Shown here: positions 1-8,896 of the stretch, one piece after another
Position numbering within the stretch: the stretch's first letter is position 1
Layout of the letters: every line of letters starts with the position of its first letter
Assembly: GCF_020150455.1 (NCBI RefSeq)
Contig: NZ_CP083740.1
Location: 372,001 to 436,000, forward strand
Direction: 5' to 3'
DNA: 64,000 nt
DNA from: Bremerella sp. TYQ1
GTDB lineage: Bacteria > Planctomycetota > Planctomycetia > Pirellulales > Pirellulaceae
Translations under genes and position numbers: made by a program
Notes under the pieces: generated by a model
What the model was told of the DNA's origin: nothing
Databases searched by the model: none
Seen by the model: the letters and a program-made list of their open reading frames with translations, nothing else

Positions 1-564
1 CCAGTTTGATCGCAAGTCGCGAGGCGGGGCATTGCGGTGGAACACAATCGTCGAGGGGTAGGCTTCCGTGTAATAGCCATTGGCGTAGAACGAGACAACC
101 GAAAAACCTTGGTTCGATAGCTCGTCAAGCTTGTTGCCATCTTCAAACGTAAGAACGCTCATCGTGTTCCAAAGGAATTGCTGCGGCACCAAGACGGTGT
201 GGTCGGCCGAACTTTTCCCCTGCGGTAGCTTGATTTGCTGAGTAACGACAGGAAATGGATTGCGATTGTTGTAGTTGTAATAGCTGGGAATCAGCGAAAC
301 GTCGATCCGACGATCGGCCGGGGCAGGGCGGCCATTGGCAGTGGTAACCGTGAGGCGTATCGGCCGATACCCGCTGCCATCGATCCAACGCGTATCGATT
401 GCCAGAAACAGTCCATGATCGGGCTTGTCGGGAGGCGCAGGCAATCGAATAACCCGGCCCGTTTCTGCATACGCGGCATGGAGCGGCGCGAGTACCAAAA
501 CGGCTAGAAGCAATCCGACAGCCAACGTGCGGATAACATGACGAGACGAAGCAAGAGAAGGCAT
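1..564 (-). CDS. Exported protein of unknown function, C-terminal part off the window
   Basis: Reading the minus strand from ATG 564 gives 188 codons open to the window edge, so the stop lies outside. Residues 1-33 form a Sec signal peptide: a basic start (MPSLASSRHVIR), a long Leu/Val/Ala core, and a likely cut after the AAYA segment. The mature part is soluble, rich in Tyr, Asn and Pro, and contains IPSYYNYNNRNPFPVV. A GGAAAG-like ribosome site lies about 8 nt before the ATG. It starts 38 bp after the stop of the small membrane protein gene on the same strand, so the two are probably co-transcribed. I do not recognise the family; a periplasmic or surface location is inferred from the signal peptide only. 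Confidence 0.75.
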   Translation of the reverse strand, partial: MPSLASSRHVIRTLAVGLLLAVLVLAPLHAAYAETGRVIRLPAPPDKPDHGLFLAIDTRWIDGSGYRPIRLTVTTANGRPAPADRRIDVSLIPSYYNYNNRNPFPVVTQQIKLPQGKSSADHTVLVPQQFLWNTMSVLTFEDGNKLDELSNQGFSVVSFYANGYYTEAYPSTIVFHRNAPPRDLRSNW

Positions 565-602
565 ACGATGGACTTTCCAAGCTGCCTGACGGCAACACGC
601 CG

Positions 603-890
603 TTATTGGCTGTCGATTTCTTTCGGCGGAATGATTTGTGGGGCCGGCACCTCGGTTGCGAAGGGGGCCTGGCCTTTTTTAGGAGTTATTGCTTGGATCA
701 GATTCATCATCACGTAGCCGATTGCACCAAACATCATGTGAATGACAACCCATAATGCGGCGGCACATACGACCAACGAGACCGCTTTGGCCCAGTCGGA
801 ACCTGCGATTGCCTGGCGTATGGTAAGCGAGGCCACCGCAGCGAGGGTGATTAGAACGAACAGTTTGGCAATGGAAAAGCGTTGAATCAT
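603..890 (-). CDS. Small two-helix membrane protein
   Basis: This 95-residue protein starts at ATG 890, with a GAGG ribosome site 5 nt upstream; an in-frame upstream extension to 983 lacks protein-like composition and was not used. Two hydrophobic segments are clear, near residues 8-27 (FVLITLAAVASLTIRQAIAG) and 36-63, followed by a short Pro-rich tail ending in PPKEIDSQ. No catalytic motif is visible, so an inner-membrane protein of unknown role is all that can be said. It lies just upstream of the exported protein gene at the window edge, on the same strand. Confidence 0.7.
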   Translation of the reverse strand: MIQRFSIAKLFVLITLAAVASLTIRQAIAGSDWAKAVSLVVCAAALWVVIHMMFGAIGYVMMNLIQAITPKKGQAPFATEVPAPQIIPPKEIDSQ

Positions 891-1071
891 GTCCTCATTG
901 TCTCTGCCGAGGCTTCGTTTGCAAGCAATTTGCCAAAGGCCCATTCGTCCGTAGTTCGCGAATCTTGGGGGCACAGGGGACAAACTTTTTCAGATATTTT
1001 CAGCGGGGTGGTCGGCCGGTTCTGGGTGCGGATAATTGAGGATAACGTACCTATCCCTGATGAGGCCCCGC

Positions 1072-1467
1072 ATGGACTCGCAATCTCGCGAAACGTTTGA
1101 TCTGCATCTCGAGCACGTACTTGCTCGTTTGCCTGAATCGATTTCGACGCTGCTCGATAAAGTTCCTATGATCGTCGAAGATTACCCGTCCGATGCATTG
1201 TTGCGGCAGCTTGGGCTACATAGCCGACGTCAGTTGTGCGGACTTTATACCGGTATCCCGCTATCCAACCGATCGATTCAAGGGCCCGCGGTTCCGTCGG
1301 ATGTCATTCAGATCTTCCGCGAAGGGATCCTTTCGCAAACCCGATACGTCAATGGGCAAGTCACCGCCGAAGGACTGCAGGAGCAGATCCGGATCACCAT
1401 TCTGCACGAGCTGGGACATCATTTCGGCATGACTGAAGAGGATCTTGACGAGCTAGGCTACGGCTAA
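1072..1467 (+). CDS. Zincin-like metallopeptidase (DUF1025/Zincin_1 family)
   Basis: The 131-residue product ends in HELGHHFGMTEEDLDELGYG. HExxH at about residues 112-116 plus the following Gly and acidic residues is the zinc signature of the small Zincin_1 (formerly DUF1025) family, whose members are about 120-135 residues long with this motif at the extreme C terminus. The start at 1072 is chosen because GAGG sits 6 nt upstream; an ATG at 1060 is also in frame. There is no signal peptide, so it is likely cytoplasmic. Substrates of the family are not established to my knowledge. It is followed at about 110 bp by the NAD+ synthetase gene in the same direction. Confidence 0.85.
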   Translation: MDSQSRETFDLHLEHVLARLPESISTLLDKVPMIVEDYPSDALLRQLGLHSRRQLCGLYTGIPLSNRSIQGPAVPSDVIQIFREGILSQTRYVNGQVTAEGLQEQIRITILHELGHHFGMTEEDLDELGYG

Positions 1468-1577
1468 TCGGGGTGAGCCTTGCTTGGCTGCGATGTGTCC
1501 CCCTTGGTGTCCGATAGACCCGAACATCGGCATCGGGTAGCTTGTTGGGAAACAACGAACTTCGGGGAATATTCATC

Positions 1578-3587
1578 GTGCTGAACGTCAAAGTTGCCGC
1601 TGCGGTCCTCAACCAAACGCCGCTCGACTGGGAAGGAAACACGCAAAACATCTTGGATGCCCTCCAGGCGGCACGCGATCAGGGGGCATCCATCGTCTGC
1701 CTGCCGGAACTGTGCATCACAGGGTATGGCTGCGAAGATGCGTTTCTTTCTGCCGGGATGCGACGCATGGCGTGGGAAAAATTGCAAGAGCTTCTGCCGG
1801 CAACGAAAGGCTTAGTGGCTTGCATCGGCCTGCCGATTTCGTACCGCGGTTTGGTCTTCAACGTTGCCGCGATTGTCGCCGATGGCAAACTGATGGGTTT
1901 GGTCCCGAAAAAGAATCTCGCCGGTGACGGGATCCATTACGAGCCGCGCTGGTTCAAACCATGGCCGAGCGGCAAGCGCACCTATTATGAAGAAGGCGAC
2001 CAAAAGATTCCGCTGGGGGACTTGGTCTTTGATTTCGATGGTGTGATGGTCGGTCTCGAGATCTGCGAAGATGCCTGGGTCGCGACGCGGCCGGGGGGAC
2101 GTCTCGCCGAACTAGGCGTCGATTTGATCTTAAACCCAAGCGCCAGCCATTTCGCATTCGGCAAGCAGGAAGTTCGTCGCCGGTTTGTGCTGGAAGGATC
2201 AAGGGCGTTTCATGCCGCTTACGTCTATGCCAACTTGCTCGGCAACGAAGCAGGTCGGGCGATCTACGATGGCGGAGCGATGGTTGCTTCCGAAGGTCGC
2301 TTGTTGGCTGAAGCCCCGCGGTTCAGTTTCCGGAATGTGGTCGTCACCACGGCAGTGGTCGATATCGACGTGAACCGCATGAACCGGGCCAAGAGCGATG
2401 CGTTTGTGCTCAACTTCGATGCGGCGAAAGATCAAGTCGTCACGTCGCAGTTTGCTTTGCCTCACGGAAACCCTGAGGTAAAAGAACAAACGCTCGCGGC
2501 GTGGGAAAAGTCGGACCGATTGAAGGAAGAAGAGTTCACCAGGGCAGTCACGCTGGGCCTGTTCGATTACCTTCGCAAAAGTCGTTCGCGCGGATTTGTT
2601 GTTTCGCTTTCTGGTGGAGCCGATTCGGCTGCTGTGGCAACGCTTTGTGCTTACATGGTGCAATTCGCGCTGGGCGACATCGGCGTCGATCAGTTCGCAC
2701 GAAAACTGCCGTACATCGAAGGTCTCAACGAAATCGTCAACGCAGCCGATGTGAATCGCATTTTGCTAACATGCGTTTATCAGGCCACACGCAACAGCGG
2801 CGACGTGACCTACGAAGCGGCTAAGGGAGTTGCCGAAACGGTCGGTGCGAATTTTCACCGTATCGATGTGGACGACATCGTCCAGAAGTACATGGCTCTT
2901 GGCGAGCAAATGCTTGGTCGTCCCCTGACTTGGGAACAGGACGACATCGCGCTGCAGAACATTCAAGCGAGAACCCGATCGCCAAGCATCTGGCTGATTG
3001 CCAACTTGAAGAATGCTCTTTTGCTTTCGACCAGCAATCGCTCTGAGGCGGCGGTCGGTTATGCCACCATGGATGGCGATACGAGCGGCGGGCTTTGTCC
3101 CGTTTCGGGGATCGACAAAGCGTTCCTCCGCGAGTGGCTTGTCTGGATGGAAGAGGAAGGACCGCAAGGATATGGCTGTTTGCCGGTGCTAGAGCTCATT
3201 AATAAGCAGCAACCAACCGCCGAGCTTCGTCCGTCCGATCAAAATCAAACCGATGAAGGCGACTTAATGCCATACACGGTGCTCGATGCGATTGAACGTT
3301 TAGCCATCCGAGACAAGCAAGTCGCCGTCGAAGTGCTGGCCCATTTGCGGGAGAAGTACCCCGTTTACACGCTCCAGGAGCTAGGTAACTTCATTCAGCG
3401 TTTCTTCCAGCTTTGGAGCCGCAACCAGTGGAAGCGGGAACGTTACGCCCCGGGCTTTCACCTGGACGACGAAAACCTCGATCCGAAGACCTGGTGTCGA
3501 TTCCCGATCTTGTCAGGCGGATTCCAAGTGGAACTCAAGCAAATGTGGGACAAGATCGACGAATTGGAACCGAAGGAAACGGAATAG
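1578..3587 (+). CDS. nadE: Glutamine-dependent NAD+ synthetase
   Basis: This cytoplasmic enzyme amidates nicotinic acid adenine dinucleotide to NAD+ using ATP and glutamine. The N-terminal nitrilase-type glutaminase domain shows the Glu-Lys-Cys triad in context: LPELCITGYG, VPKKNL and LEICEDAWV. The C-terminal synthetase domain has the PP-loop SLSGGADSAAVA and later the conserved STSNRSEAAVGYATMDGD segment. The length of about 669 residues fits the two-domain form. I start at GTG 1578 (LNVKVAAAVLNQTPLDWEGN follows) because a GGGGA ribosome site lies about 9 nt upstream; an upstream in-frame start at 1542 would add 12 residues without family support. The gene stops 6 bp before the convergent stop of the next gene. 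Confidence 0.95.
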   Translation: MLNVKVAAAVLNQTPLDWEGNTQNILDALQAARDQGASIVCLPELCITGYGCEDAFLSAGMRRMAWEKLQELLPATKGLVACIGLPISYRGLVFNVAAIVADGKLMGLVPKKNLAGDGIHYEPRWFKPWPSGKRTYYEEGDQKIPLGDLVFDFDGVMVGLEICEDAWVATRPGGRLAELGVDLILNPSASHFAFGKQEVRRRFVLEGSRAFHAAYVYANLLGNEAGRAIYDGGAMVASEGRLLAEAPRFSFRNVVVTTAVVDIDVNRMNRAKSDAFVLNFDAAKDQVVTSQFALPHGNPEVKEQTLAAWEKSDRLKEEEFTRAVTLGLFDYLRKSRSRGFVVSLSGGADSAAVATLCAYMVQFALGDIGVDQFARKLPYIEGLNEIVNAADVNRILLTCVYQATRNSGDVTYEAAKGVAETVGANFHRIDVDDIVQKYMALGEQMLGRPLTWEQDDIALQNIQARTRSPSIWLIANLKNALLLSTSNRSEAAVGYATMDGDTSGGLCPVSGIDKAFLREWLVWMEEEGPQGYGCLPVLELINKQQPTAELRPSDQNQTDEGDLMPYTVLDAIERLAIRDKQVAVEVLAHLREKYPVYTLQELGNFIQRFFQLWSRNQWKRERYAPGFHLDDENLDPKTWCRFPILSGGFQVELKQMWDKIDELEPKETE

Positions 3588-3593
3588 ACGCCG

Positions 3594-6425
3594 CTAAAAT
3601 TGGCGTCCTTCCGCTTTTGGCTGCGGAAGGGGTTGCGGACGTGGAATTGGTTCTGGCAACTCTTCCGCTTTGGGAGTGATCGCCGGAGGTGTTTTGGCGT
3701 CCTCCTTTTTCGGCTTCTCTTCCTTCGGTTTACTGCCGCCGCCGAGAGCGCCTCCCATGTTGAACAAGTTGAAGCCGGGGAGCTTCAATCCTGGCTCAGG
3801 CTTCTCGTTCTGCATTTCCAACTGGGCATGCATCTCGATCAGGTGCTCGTCAACGTTCAAGCGTACATCCAAACCGCGGAACCAATCCATGACGTTGGCC
3901 TGAAAGTCTCTGCCTTCTTCACTCCAGGCGGTTGAAACCCAGCGTCCGTAACCGTTGCCATTGGTTTCGTATTTAAACTGACCGCCGAGAGGGTCGATGA
4001 ACTCGAGATTCAACAGCTGGTCGACAAACGCTTTGGCCTGATTGCTGGGAACGCCTAATTGATTGTGGACATCGTGGAACAACGCCGCGTTGGCCAGGCT
4101 TCCTTTTTTCGCGAGGGCCTGAGCAAGTCCGTTGGCCAGCGGGGTGATCTGAGCGTTGGAGATATCGCCGACATGAAGACGTACTTGAGCAGGGTATTCA
4201 TCTTCGACGATCGCCAATTGCGGCGTGACGTCGGCAAGAATATCTGGATGGAACGAAAGGGTCGAGAAATCGTTGTACTCGCGACGCATCAAGCCGAATG
4301 GCAACTGCGAGTAGCCATAAATGTCCGGTGCCGCGGCTGGACCAATAAACGGCATACGGTCGATCAACCCAGGTTTCGGCCAAGCCGTCAAATAGCCAGG
4401 CGTGGCCTGAATCATCCTGAGCGTGTTGAAGAAGCCTTGGTTGGTGAAGTCTTCCAGTGGGAAGGGAAGGTCCTTCACCGCCACCGCATAATGGGTCGCC
4501 CCGCCACTGTACTTGCCATTTAAAATTGCTTGAAACGCAACGACATCACTGGGCGTCGTGGCAATGTGCGTTGTCACCGGGGGACCGAGGAAATCAAGCA
4601 TCTGGCTGAAGTTCGATTTCTGGAATGGAGATACCCGGGCGTCGATTGCGATTCGCTCCAGCCCTTCGTCATTCAGTTTGAAGCGATGGATGCCGACCAT
4701 CAACGGGTTCATCTGTCGCCACTGTGTCATATGGAATTGACGCAGGCGATTGAATTCGGAAACCTCCTGCGGCGTCATCCCGATGATGTCCATGTCGGGA
4801 ATCGGGACGAAATGACCACGACCTCCCCGGATGGAATCGCCCAACGTGTCGCCGGTAACGATGGTATGACTGCCGTCGGCGCGTTGACCGAAATTTCGAG
4901 GCAGGAAACCAGCCGCGATCAGTCCTTCGACCGAAGTGTCTTGAAAGCCTTCATTATTGGCTGCGGCAGTTGCCATCTGCTGCAGTTCCATCTCGATCAC
5001 GCTTTGCAGTCGGCGACGCATCTCTACGCGATACTGCGGCGAGTACAAACCGCGGAAGAACTGCGACGAGAGATAGACAAAGACGGTGTCTTTACGGCTA
5101 ACCGGCATCAAACCGCGGGCATAGCGGAACTCGCGTGAATTGGCCAGGCTGGTCGACGATTTCTCTAGCGAGAGAAAACGCTCCATGATTGCCCGAGAGG
5201 TCGTTACCAGGTGAAAGTCGCCGCGAGCGTAATAGAACGATCGCAGCGTATTGTCAGGCGTCGACAGGAACGAAACCTCTTTGCCATCGATCGTAATTGT
5301 TTCGAGCGTGGCTCCTTGCTTCTTAAAGTCGCGAAGCGCATCGCGGCGGTTCTTTTGGATGTCGTTGGCCAGCAGGGCACTTTGCTTCGCATGGAATAGC
5401 ATCCCCAGTGCGCCCCCTTCTCGCGTGTAGGTATCGCGTCCGATCAGTGCGACATCTTGTACGACGCGGTCACCGAAGATCTCGGCAAGCTCTGACTGCT
5501 TCAGCGAGAGTTGTCGCTGTACCACTTCGTTCAAATGAACGGCGACACGGCGATTGGAAACCATTCGCGACAAATCGCCCCCGTTCCGCTCGAGCAGTTT
5601 ATTGAGCCACAGGTAATTGCTCAGCGAACCGAAGCGAACGTAGAAACATTCCTCCGGCACGTACTTGGCGATCGGTTCGATCTCGACGTCGGGCTGCGGA
5701 TCGGGGACGGCGAGTGGTGCCCATTCAATCGGAGGTACCACAGGACCGAGCTGGCCGTTGGCGGCGATCTCGTTGTTCATGATCGCTTTCAGCATCGCAT
5801 CGTGGACCGCTTCAGTTCCCATCAACTGACTTAGCGACTGACTCGGATCGAGTGCGGAGCGGTCGGCGAATACTTTTTCGCTCAACGGTGGCGGCGACAA
5901 TCCAAGCCGCCCGGAAAGCATCATCGATAAATACGTCTCCAGGACCGGTGGATGCTCGATGGAACTGGCACGGTCGCGGACAACTTCGTGGTAGCTACGC
6001 CACCATTGCCGCATCAAACTGTTGTAAGGTCCGTCGCGGCGAATCTTAGGCACCACATGCACGCGGTGAGGTGTCGGTGTGTTGACGGTGACGTCCATCG
6101 GAGCACTGCCGCGGAACAGGAAGTGGATTTCAACTTCCTGCGGAGGCGTGACTTGATCCGCCCCCATCAGTGACTGAAGCAGCGGAAGAAAACGTTTCGG
6201 CTTAAAGACAGGGTAAAAGATTCGGCCGTCTGGATCCGAGATGGAGAATGCCTGGCTATCGATTGGATCGCCGAAATCGGCTCGTTGAAACGGAATCACC
6301 ATGCGAGCGACGCCCCATGGTTCGCCGGCGATGGCGTTGACTTGCTGCGCGAAGCTGGATTGGGCGGTCCCCATCAGCAAGAGCAGGGTGGCGCAAAATA
6401 CGATCCGTCGAGTCAGGCAGGCCAT
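3594..6425 (-). CDS. Large exported protein of unknown function
   Basis: The product is about 943 residues. The start at ATG 6425 is preferred because GGAG lies 9 nt upstream; ATG 6449 would add eight residues. MACLTRRIVFCATLLLLMG and the following AQSSFA form a typical signal peptide. The rest is a long soluble chain with no repeat that I recognise, ending in a low-complexity Lys/Glu/Pro tail (KPKEEKPKKEDAKTPP, then Pro-Gln-rich) after a Gly-rich GGALGGGSK stretch. This layout resembles large lineage-specific planctomycete exported proteins, but I cannot name the family. It is convergent with nadE, with a 6-bp gap, and has no co-directional partner close upstream. Confidence 0.8.
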   Translation of the reverse strand: MACLTRRIVFCATLLLLMGTAQSSFAQQVNAIAGEPWGVARMVIPFQRADFGDPIDSQAFSISDPDGRIFYPVFKPKRFLPLLQSLMGADQVTPPQEVEIHFLFRGSAPMDVTVNTPTPHRVHVVPKIRRDGPYNSLMRQWWRSYHEVVRDRASSIEHPPVLETYLSMMLSGRLGLSPPPLSEKVFADRSALDPSQSLSQLMGTEAVHDAMLKAIMNNEIAANGQLGPVVPPIEWAPLAVPDPQPDVEIEPIAKYVPEECFYVRFGSLSNYLWLNKLLERNGGDLSRMVSNRRVAVHLNEVVQRQLSLKQSELAEIFGDRVVQDVALIGRDTYTREGGALGMLFHAKQSALLANDIQKNRRDALRDFKKQGATLETITIDGKEVSFLSTPDNTLRSFYYARGDFHLVTTSRAIMERFLSLEKSSTSLANSREFRYARGLMPVSRKDTVFVYLSSQFFRGLYSPQYRVEMRRRLQSVIEMELQQMATAAANNEGFQDTSVEGLIAAGFLPRNFGQRADGSHTIVTGDTLGDSIRGGRGHFVPIPDMDIIGMTPQEVSEFNRLRQFHMTQWRQMNPLMVGIHRFKLNDEGLERIAIDARVSPFQKSNFSQMLDFLGPPVTTHIATTPSDVVAFQAILNGKYSGGATHYAVAVKDLPFPLEDFTNQGFFNTLRMIQATPGYLTAWPKPGLIDRMPFIGPAAAPDIYGYSQLPFGLMRREYNDFSTLSFHPDILADVTPQLAIVEDEYPAQVRLHVGDISNAQITPLANGLAQALAKKGSLANAALFHDVHNQLGVPSNQAKAFVDQLLNLEFIDPLGGQFKYETNGNGYGRWVSTAWSEEGRDFQANVMDWFRGLDVRLNVDEHLIEMHAQLEMQNEKPEPGLKLPGFNLFNMGGALGGGSKPKEEKPKKEDAKTPPAITPKAEELPEPIPRPQPLPQPKAEGRQF

Positions 6426-6508
6426 CGATTGCTTCTCCAAAATAAACATTTCCCAATGATCTCATGGTTCGCCGATTTGGGAAACCTGTCAAGGGAAAGT
6501 CGATGGGG

Positions 6509-7024
6509 CTATTTAAGTCGTTTCAGGCCCAGTTTTTCCCGCTGTTGATTAAGCTGGGCAAACGCGGCCGATTCGTTTTTCAGAAACTTCACCAATTGAT
6601 TGGTCGAACACTGCAAATGGCTTGCCGCTGCGGCAGCGTCCCACTGGTTAAACGTCAGCACAGCAATTGCTTCGGCCAAAAGGGACGGGAAATCGTCGTG
6701 CGTCGGGTTAATGGCAAGTTTTCCACTACGCAAGCGAGAACGCCAAAGTTCGCTGGGAGAACTGGACAGATCGAAGTTCGCTGGTGGATCAAGAGCCAGT
6801 TTCACACGGAGACGAAAGATGGCGACCTGGCGATTGGCCTCTTGGCTGCGGCGCTCGTTGGCCTCGCCTGACTTGCCAGAGATAGGATCGTGAATGACGA
6901 CCGCGGTTTCCACTTTATTGCGATGCTGCCCGCCTGGGCCGCCGCGACGCAGGCGTTGGATGTCGCACTGCTTGAGAAGCTGCTCGGCCGGCCAGGCTGC
7001 CGGGTGATCGATACCTTGAGGCAT
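6509..7024 (-). CDS. Peptide-chain release factor-like protein (GGQ domain)
   Basis: The 171-residue protein contains RRGGPGGQHRNKVETAVV near residues 26-43. The GGQ tripeptide is the catalytic loop that hydrolyses peptidyl-tRNA on the ribosome, and the flanking residues match domain 3 of class I release factors and ArfB-like rescue factors. No stop-codon-recognition domain is present, so this is not RF1 or RF2. After the GGQ domain comes a helical extension (residues about 110-171) ending in a basic KLGLKRLK tail, which may bind rRNA. It starts 6 bp after the stop of the SDR gene, so the two are likely one operon. A role in stalled-ribosome rescue is inferred from domain content. Confidence 0.85.
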   Translation of the reverse strand: MPQGIDHPAAWPAEQLLKQCDIQRLRRGGPGGQHRNKVETAVVIHDPISGKSGEANERRSQEANRQVAIFRLRVKLALDPPANFDLSSSPSELWRSRLRSGKLAINPTHDDFPSLLAEAIAVLTFNQWDAAAAASHLQCSTNQLVKFLKNESAAFAQLNQQREKLGLKRLK

Positions 7025-7030
7025 ATTTGC

Positions 7031-7714
7031 TTACTTCACGATACTGATCGATTGGCCATTCTCTTCCGCGCCGAGCGAAAGAATGAACGGCACTGCGTAC
7101 TGGGCCCAGTCTTCCGGTTTAGGAGCACTCGAGGCCCCTTCGGAGAAGCACTTCTCGAGCATATCGGTGTGGATCATGCCAGGGCCCAGGGGAATAGCAG
7201 CCATGCCGTCGGGGAGCTCTTGTGCCAGTGACTTAGTCAGCCCTTCGATGGCAAATTTGGTGGCACAGTAAGGACCAACATTGGGTGAAGTGGTTCGTCC
7301 CCAACCGGAACTGAAATTGATGATGACGCCTTCACGCTGCTCGATCATCTTGGGGGCGAACACTTTAACGACGTGAAAGACCCCTTGAATGTTGATGTCG
7401 AGCATGTGCGAAAACTCATCGACGGGAACCTGCCAGACAGGGTTGGTTTCGTTGATGATCGCAGCGTTGTTGATCAACAAGTCAGGCACACCAAAGGTTT
7501 CCACAACCGAACGATGCCACTTCTTCACGTCATGCCAATTGGTCACATCGACTACATCAAAACGATGAGGCGAGCCATATTGTTCGCTCAGTTGTTCGAT
7601 TTTGTCGGCGGAACGCCCACACCCGGCGACTTGATGGCCGGCGGCGATAAAGCCATCGACCATGGCACGGCCGAGCCCCTTTGTAGCGCCGGTAACGACA
7701 ATTTTGCGAGCCAT
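7031..7714 (-). CDS. Short-chain dehydrogenase/reductase (SDR)
   Basis: This 227-residue classical SDR has the Rossmann motif VTGATKGLGRAM (TGxxxGxG) at the N terminus, NNAAI for the NNAG motif, a catalytic Ser in NFSSGWG, and the Tyr-Lys pair in GPYCATKFAIEG. The start ATG at 7714 directly precedes ARKIVVTG, as usual for the family. It would reduce or oxidise a carbonyl or alcohol with NAD(P)(H); the substrate cannot be told from sequence. At 227 residues it is at the short end of the 230-260 range. It is followed at 6 bp by the release-factor-like gene and diverges from the DUF309 gene. Confidence 0.9.
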   Translation of the reverse strand: MARKIVVTGATKGLGRAMVDGFIAAGHQVAGCGRSADKIEQLSEQYGSPHRFDVVDVTNWHDVKKWHRSVVETFGVPDLLINNAAIINETNPVWQVPVDEFSHMLDINIQGVFHVVKVFAPKMIEQREGVIINFSSGWGRTTSPNVGPYCATKFAIEGLTKSLAQELPDGMAAIPLGPGMIHTDMLEKCFSEGASSAPKPEDWAQYAVPFILSLGAEENGQSISIVK

Positions 7715-7789
7715 GGTCGGATCCTTGTGAGGGCTATCGATGTGCTGGTCCGTCGGTCATTACAATGGCCCAGGATGAAAGACGCAACC

Positions 7790-8266
7790 ATGGCAAACAG
7801 AATCCCCCGTTACGAGCCAAGCTTGTCGCTCCCGCGTGAAGCGTACGTTCCGGGACAATCGGCACGGCCGAGCGAGACTTTTGCTGGGGAAACGCCTCAG
7901 CAATCGATTCGTTTCGGGATCGACCTATTCAATGGTGGCTTCTATTGGGAGGCACACGAAGCGTGGGAAGCGGCGTGGATGACGCTGGGTAGAAATGGAG
8001 CAGCGGCAGACACGCTGCAAGGCTTAATTCACTTGGCCGCGTGCGGGGTGAAAGCTCGCCAAGCGTCGGTTCATGGAGTTTCCACGCATGCCGAAAAAGC
8101 GATTCAACGATGGTGCAATGCGGAGGAAGACCTTGGCATCGCTTCGCTGAGCAAGCTCACCGAGCAGGTAAAGAAAGTCCGGCAGACTCCCAGTCGTATC
8201 CTTGCCAAAACGCAGGAAAACGTGGTTATCGTGTTCGACTTCCAAATCGAATTGTCGGGCGGTTAG
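7790..8266 (+). CDS. DUF309 family protein
   Basis: The core reads FGIDLFNGGFYWEAHEAWEA and then LQGLIHLAACGVKARQ. The 'FN.G.Y.EAHE.WE' signature followed by a second helix with GLI.LA is diagnostic of DUF309, a small all-helical family of unknown biochemical role. The product has 158 residues from ATG 7790; ATG 7775 is an alternative that adds five residues but has its AGG directly against the start codon. Its stop codon overlaps the stop codon of the convergent gene by 4 bp (TAG on plus, TAA on minus), so the two transcripts must be antisense at their ends unless termination is very tight. Confidence 0.8.
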   Translation: MANRIPRYEPSLSLPREAYVPGQSARPSETFAGETPQQSIRFGIDLFNGGFYWEAHEAWEAAWMTLGRNGAAADTLQGLIHLAACGVKARQASVHGVSTHAEKAIQRWCNAEEDLGIASLSKLTEQVKKVRQTPSRILAKTQENVVIVFDFQIELSGG

Positions 8267-8682
8267 TTCTCGGCTTTGGCCATCGCTTCGATCTTCGGGG
8301 TCAAGCCGCGGCGATACTCGCGTGGGAGATAATCCCGTTCGACGAGTTCCGGATCGTACTGCGTCCAAGTCTCGCGCATGTTCTTACCGACCACGCTGCG
8401 GATGACATCGCCATCGCGCCAGGTGGTGGTATAGGCCCCGTCGGTCCATCGCTTTCGGGGAACTTGCCAAGAACTCTTCAGCAGACGCCATGCGGTAACG
8501 TGGAACCGGGCATCGCTGTGCGACCATTCATAGAAGATGACCTGGTCGAAGATCAAACGGCCTTGTGAATCGTAGTAGTGGTTCACCTCGATCAGGTCGA
8601 CCTGATCCTGGACCACTGGCGTGTGGGGCGAGGCCCCAAGAATCATCCACAAGGCAGCTACCGAAAAAGTAACACCACTCAT
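8263..8682 (-). CDS. Secreted protein of unknown function
   Basis: The 139-residue product has a short signal peptide (MSGVTFSVAALWMILGASP) and a Trp/Tyr/Arg-rich mature part (VNHYYDSQGRLIFDQVIFYE, RDGDVIRSVVGKNMRETWTQ). A very strong ribosome site, AGGGAGG, lies 5 nt before ATG 8682, which fixes the start. I do not recognise the family, though the size and Trp-rich beta-like composition suggest a small periplasmic domain. The last codon overlaps the stop of the convergent DUF309 gene. Confidence 0.75.
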   Translation of the reverse strand: MSGVTFSVAALWMILGASPHTPVVQDQVDLIEVNHYYDSQGRLIFDQVIFYEWSHSDARFHVTAWRLLKSSWQVPRKRWTDGAYTTTWRDGDVIRSVVGKNMRETWTQYDPELVERDYLPREYRRGLTPKIEAMAKAEN

Positions 8683-8896
8683 AATTTCCTCCCTAACGGT
8701 CCGTCGTGTAAGGGCAGTTGTGGCAGAGTAGGGTGTATCTATATTCGAATTTCGGATAGGGCAATGTCGATTGATCAGGATTTATGAAGACATGCTGAAA
8801 ACCACAGAAAAAACGGGCTAAGAGCTGCTAGCTGCTTGCCGCAATGGCAATGCGGTGCCCTTAGGCAATTCGGGTGGATGTTCTTCCAATTACCTG

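Noticed and set aside
143..598. 151-residue reading frame on the minus strand
   Set aside because: It is out of frame with the signal-peptide gene that starts at 564 and reads as Cys/Ser/Arg-rich nonsense.
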